From assembly GCA_964425645.1 (NCBI GenBank), contig CAYRNC010000035.1, positions 1 through 15,862 on the forward strand: 15,862 nucleotides of DNA, in the 5' to 3' direction. Shown here one piece after another: positions 14,655-15,862 of this stretch. This DNA comes from CAYRNC01 sp964425645 (GTDB lineage Bacteria; Bacillota; Clostridia; Peptostreptococcales; Anaerovoracaceae). The notes under the pieces are model-generated. The model had not been told where the DNA came from. It searched no databases and saw nothing but the letters and a program-made list of their open reading frames with translations. Every line of letters begins with the position of its first letter. The stretch's first letter is position 1. The position numbers were made by a program, and so were the translations under genes.

Positions 14655-15356
14655 ATGAAAGATAAAAATGTAAGCACAAAAATAAGGACAATTCTTAGCT
14701 GTATCGCTATTATATTATTGTTCATCGTCTACCAGATATTTTCAGTATTTATATGGGGAGTAAATGTTGCAGAAAGAAAACTATCTGAATATGCAAAAGA
14801 AATACTGAAGCTGAACGAAAAAATAGAATGCCGTTATGACTGGTATAATGACAGATATGCAGCCTTAAACGAATTGGGATTCATTTTAGACTATCGCAGG
14901 CGAAACAACACAATTCATGATGAGGCTTTCAGTCAAAAAGAGGATGAGAAAGCAAATTATGATTATAATGCTATGATTGCAAAGATGCCTAATAATTTAA
15001 CATTACCCGCAAACATAATGGTTTGGACGGAAATCAGTGCAGATAATTATAATGACAAAGCACAGCGTTTGTACCTTTTGGGTATTTCTAACACCGAAGA
15101 TATATCGGAACAGGATAGCCTTTTAAAGCCTGCCAACATAGCAATGGATATAATTTCGGAATTAGGAGAAGGCTACAACTTTACCGGAATTCAGGTAATA
15201 TATTTTGATAAAAACGGGATGTTTGAAATTGCATTTCCCGCTGATTCATTTGAAACAATAACAATCGAGAAATTATCAGGCAACACCAAGCAGATACCAA
15301 CGGCTAAATATCCCGAAACCTATGTCAACTGGCTTGCGGAAAATAATTTTATATAA
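14655..15356 (+). CDS. Unrecognised single-pass membrane-anchored protein
   Basis: A 233-residue protein that I cannot assign to a family. The N-terminus is basic (MKDKNVSTKIR), followed by a hydrophobic helix at about 12-36 that reads as an uncleaved membrane anchor, leaving about 195 residues outside the cell. The outer part is charged, with a likely helical stretch (ERKLSEYAKEILKLNEKIE, 40-58), and ends in a mixed alpha/beta region (GIQVIYFDKNGMFEIAFPAD). No catalytic or metal-binding motif is apparent. AGGGG lies 8 nt before the ATG. It diverges from the sigma / anti-sigma operon across a 450-bp spacer and could belong to its regulon, but nothing in the sequence proves this. No terminator follows it. 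Confidence 0.75.
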   Translation: MKDKNVSTKIRTILSCIAIILLFIVYQIFSVFIWGVNVAERKLSEYAKEILKLNEKIECRYDWYNDRYAALNELGFILDYRRRNNTIHDEAFSQKEDEKANYDYNAMIAKMPNNLTLPANIMVWTEISADNYNDKAQRLYLLGISNTEDISEQDSLLKPANIAMDIISELGEGYNFTGIQVIYFDKNGMFEIAFPADSFETITIEKLSGNTKQIPTAKYPETYVNWLAENNFI

Positions 15357-15382
15357 AGAAGGACACTAATCAATATAACTTT

Positions 15383-15450
15383 GGGATTCCAACGTTACAA
15401 CGTTCATTTTTGCCTTTTTCCGGAGAATTTATACTAGTAACCTCAAATCC
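15383..15450 (+). pseudogene. Relic of an IS transposase C-terminal tail (short copy)
   Basis: One plus-strand frame reads GIPTLQRSFLPFSGEFILV. This resembles the C-terminal tail of the larger transposase relic at 15482-15841 (EISTSQRSLLPFSDILW). At DNA level 15390-15420 and 15771-15801 agree at 26 of 31 bases in direct orientation. The rest of this copy is gone. It is probably the 3' end of a second, older insertion of a related element. Confidence 0.55.
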
Positions 15451-15481
15451 GGATATCTTATTTAAGTGGGTAATTTGAATC

Positions 15482-15841
15482 CACATGCCGGGTAGGCACA
15501 GATGCGGTCACTTTATTAATTCTTGTGAATCTTTTCCTTTAAATAAAAATCGACTTGGAACCGTTAAATGGCACTATGGTGCACATTAAGTACTATGTAA
15601 GGGGATAAAAAAGACCACAGCAGGGTTGGGGCTTAGTTTCATTGCCTATAACTTGGGTAGAGCAATCAATATGGTCGGTACCAAGGGAATCTTGGAGGAA
15701 ATCGGTGTCTGCCTAATAGGCTCCTTTTTTATTTTAAGTCCACAGCAAAAAAACAGGAACGCTGAAATTTCAACGTCTCAGCGTTCACTTTTGCCCTTTT
15801 CAGACATTTTGTGGTCAGACTGTCCGAAAAGTATTTGCTAA
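15482..15841 (+). pseudogene. Decayed IS1182-like transposase, C-terminal part
   Basis: The frame contains RLGTVKWHYGAH, an internal stop (15587-15589), then VLCKGIKKTTAGLGLSFIAY and NLGRAINMVGTKGILEEI. This matches the end of IS1182-type DDE transposases, which typically read EHPFGTxKR...LxxKG...AE.GLxFLAYNLxRAINxxG. The conserved EHPF has decayed to NRLG, and Tyr-Tyr or similar to the stop. The bulk of the transposase, including the catalytic Asp residues, is missing upstream. The tail after GTKGILEEI continues to a stop at 15839-15841. No gene function is expected. The right end of the element may lie at or beyond the window edge. Confidence 0.7.
15757..15786 (+). repeat. Hairpin within the transposase relic tail
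   Basis: GAACGCTGA (15757-15765) and TCAGCGTTC (15778-15786) form a perfect 9-bp stem with a 12-nt loop. TGAAATTTCA (15763-15772) is a second, overlapping palindrome. A run of T follows after two bases, so it could act as a terminator or as part of the insertion-sequence end. Confidence 0.55.
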
Positions 15842-15862
15842 ATCCTCTTGTTTTTCGAGTGA

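Noticed and set aside
1..15862. CRISPR arrays, rRNA genes, phage genes or a replication origin
   Set aside because: No regularly spaced repeats, rRNA signature or phage structural genes were seen on reading both strands.

Overview
The window looks like a chromosomal segment of a low-to-mid GC, Gram-positive, anaerobic-type firmicute, most likely a clostridium. The grounds are strong GGAGG-type ribosome sites, CCA-encoding tRNA genes, a Firmicutes-type fatty-acid (fab) operon that uses FabK and a MarR-family regulator, a yajC / TIGR04086 / secD block, and an RsgI-like anti-sigma protein. No species can be named from the sequence alone.

Layout. 1-1955 (minus): a Sec-translocon accessory block in transcription order yajC, a small four-helix membrane protein (TIGR04086 type), and secD, which runs off the left edge. 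A terminator separates yajC from the next gene, and secD has its own likely promoter. 1985-2237: back-to-back promoters, then tRNA-Leu(CAA) and tRNA-Pro(GGG) on the plus strand. 2305-3528 (plus): an MFS transporter whose end overlaps the convergent fab operon by 8 bp.

3521-12086 (minus) is a tightly packed ten-gene operon. It has a near-consensus promoter and a palindromic operator candidate, followed by marR-fabH-acpP-fabK-fabD-fabG-fabF-fabZ, an E2-like acyltransferase-fold protein and an AMP-forming acyl-CoA/acyl-ACP ligase. The Fab proteins form a complete elongation cycle: FabD loads malonyl on ACP, FabH and FabF condense, FabG reduces, FabZ dehydrates and FabK reduces the enoyl. The acetyl-CoA carboxylase genes often found here in Firmicutes are absent, and the last two genes take their place. 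The 5' end of fabK is abnormal. It carries two diverged, out-of-frame copies of the same N-terminal motif, so as read the gene is frameshifted or starts late.

12274-14201 (minus): a two-gene signalling operon with an ECF sigma factor and a membrane anti-sigma factor that has an RsgI-type outer domain with an Asn-Pro motif plus two PepSY domains, ended by a terminator. 14202-14654 is a gene-free, AT-rich spacer. 14655-15356 (plus) is an unrecognised single-pass membrane protein. 15383-15862 holds decayed insertion-sequence remains: an IS1182-like transposase C-terminus with an internal stop, and a second, shorter copy of the same tail upstream of it.
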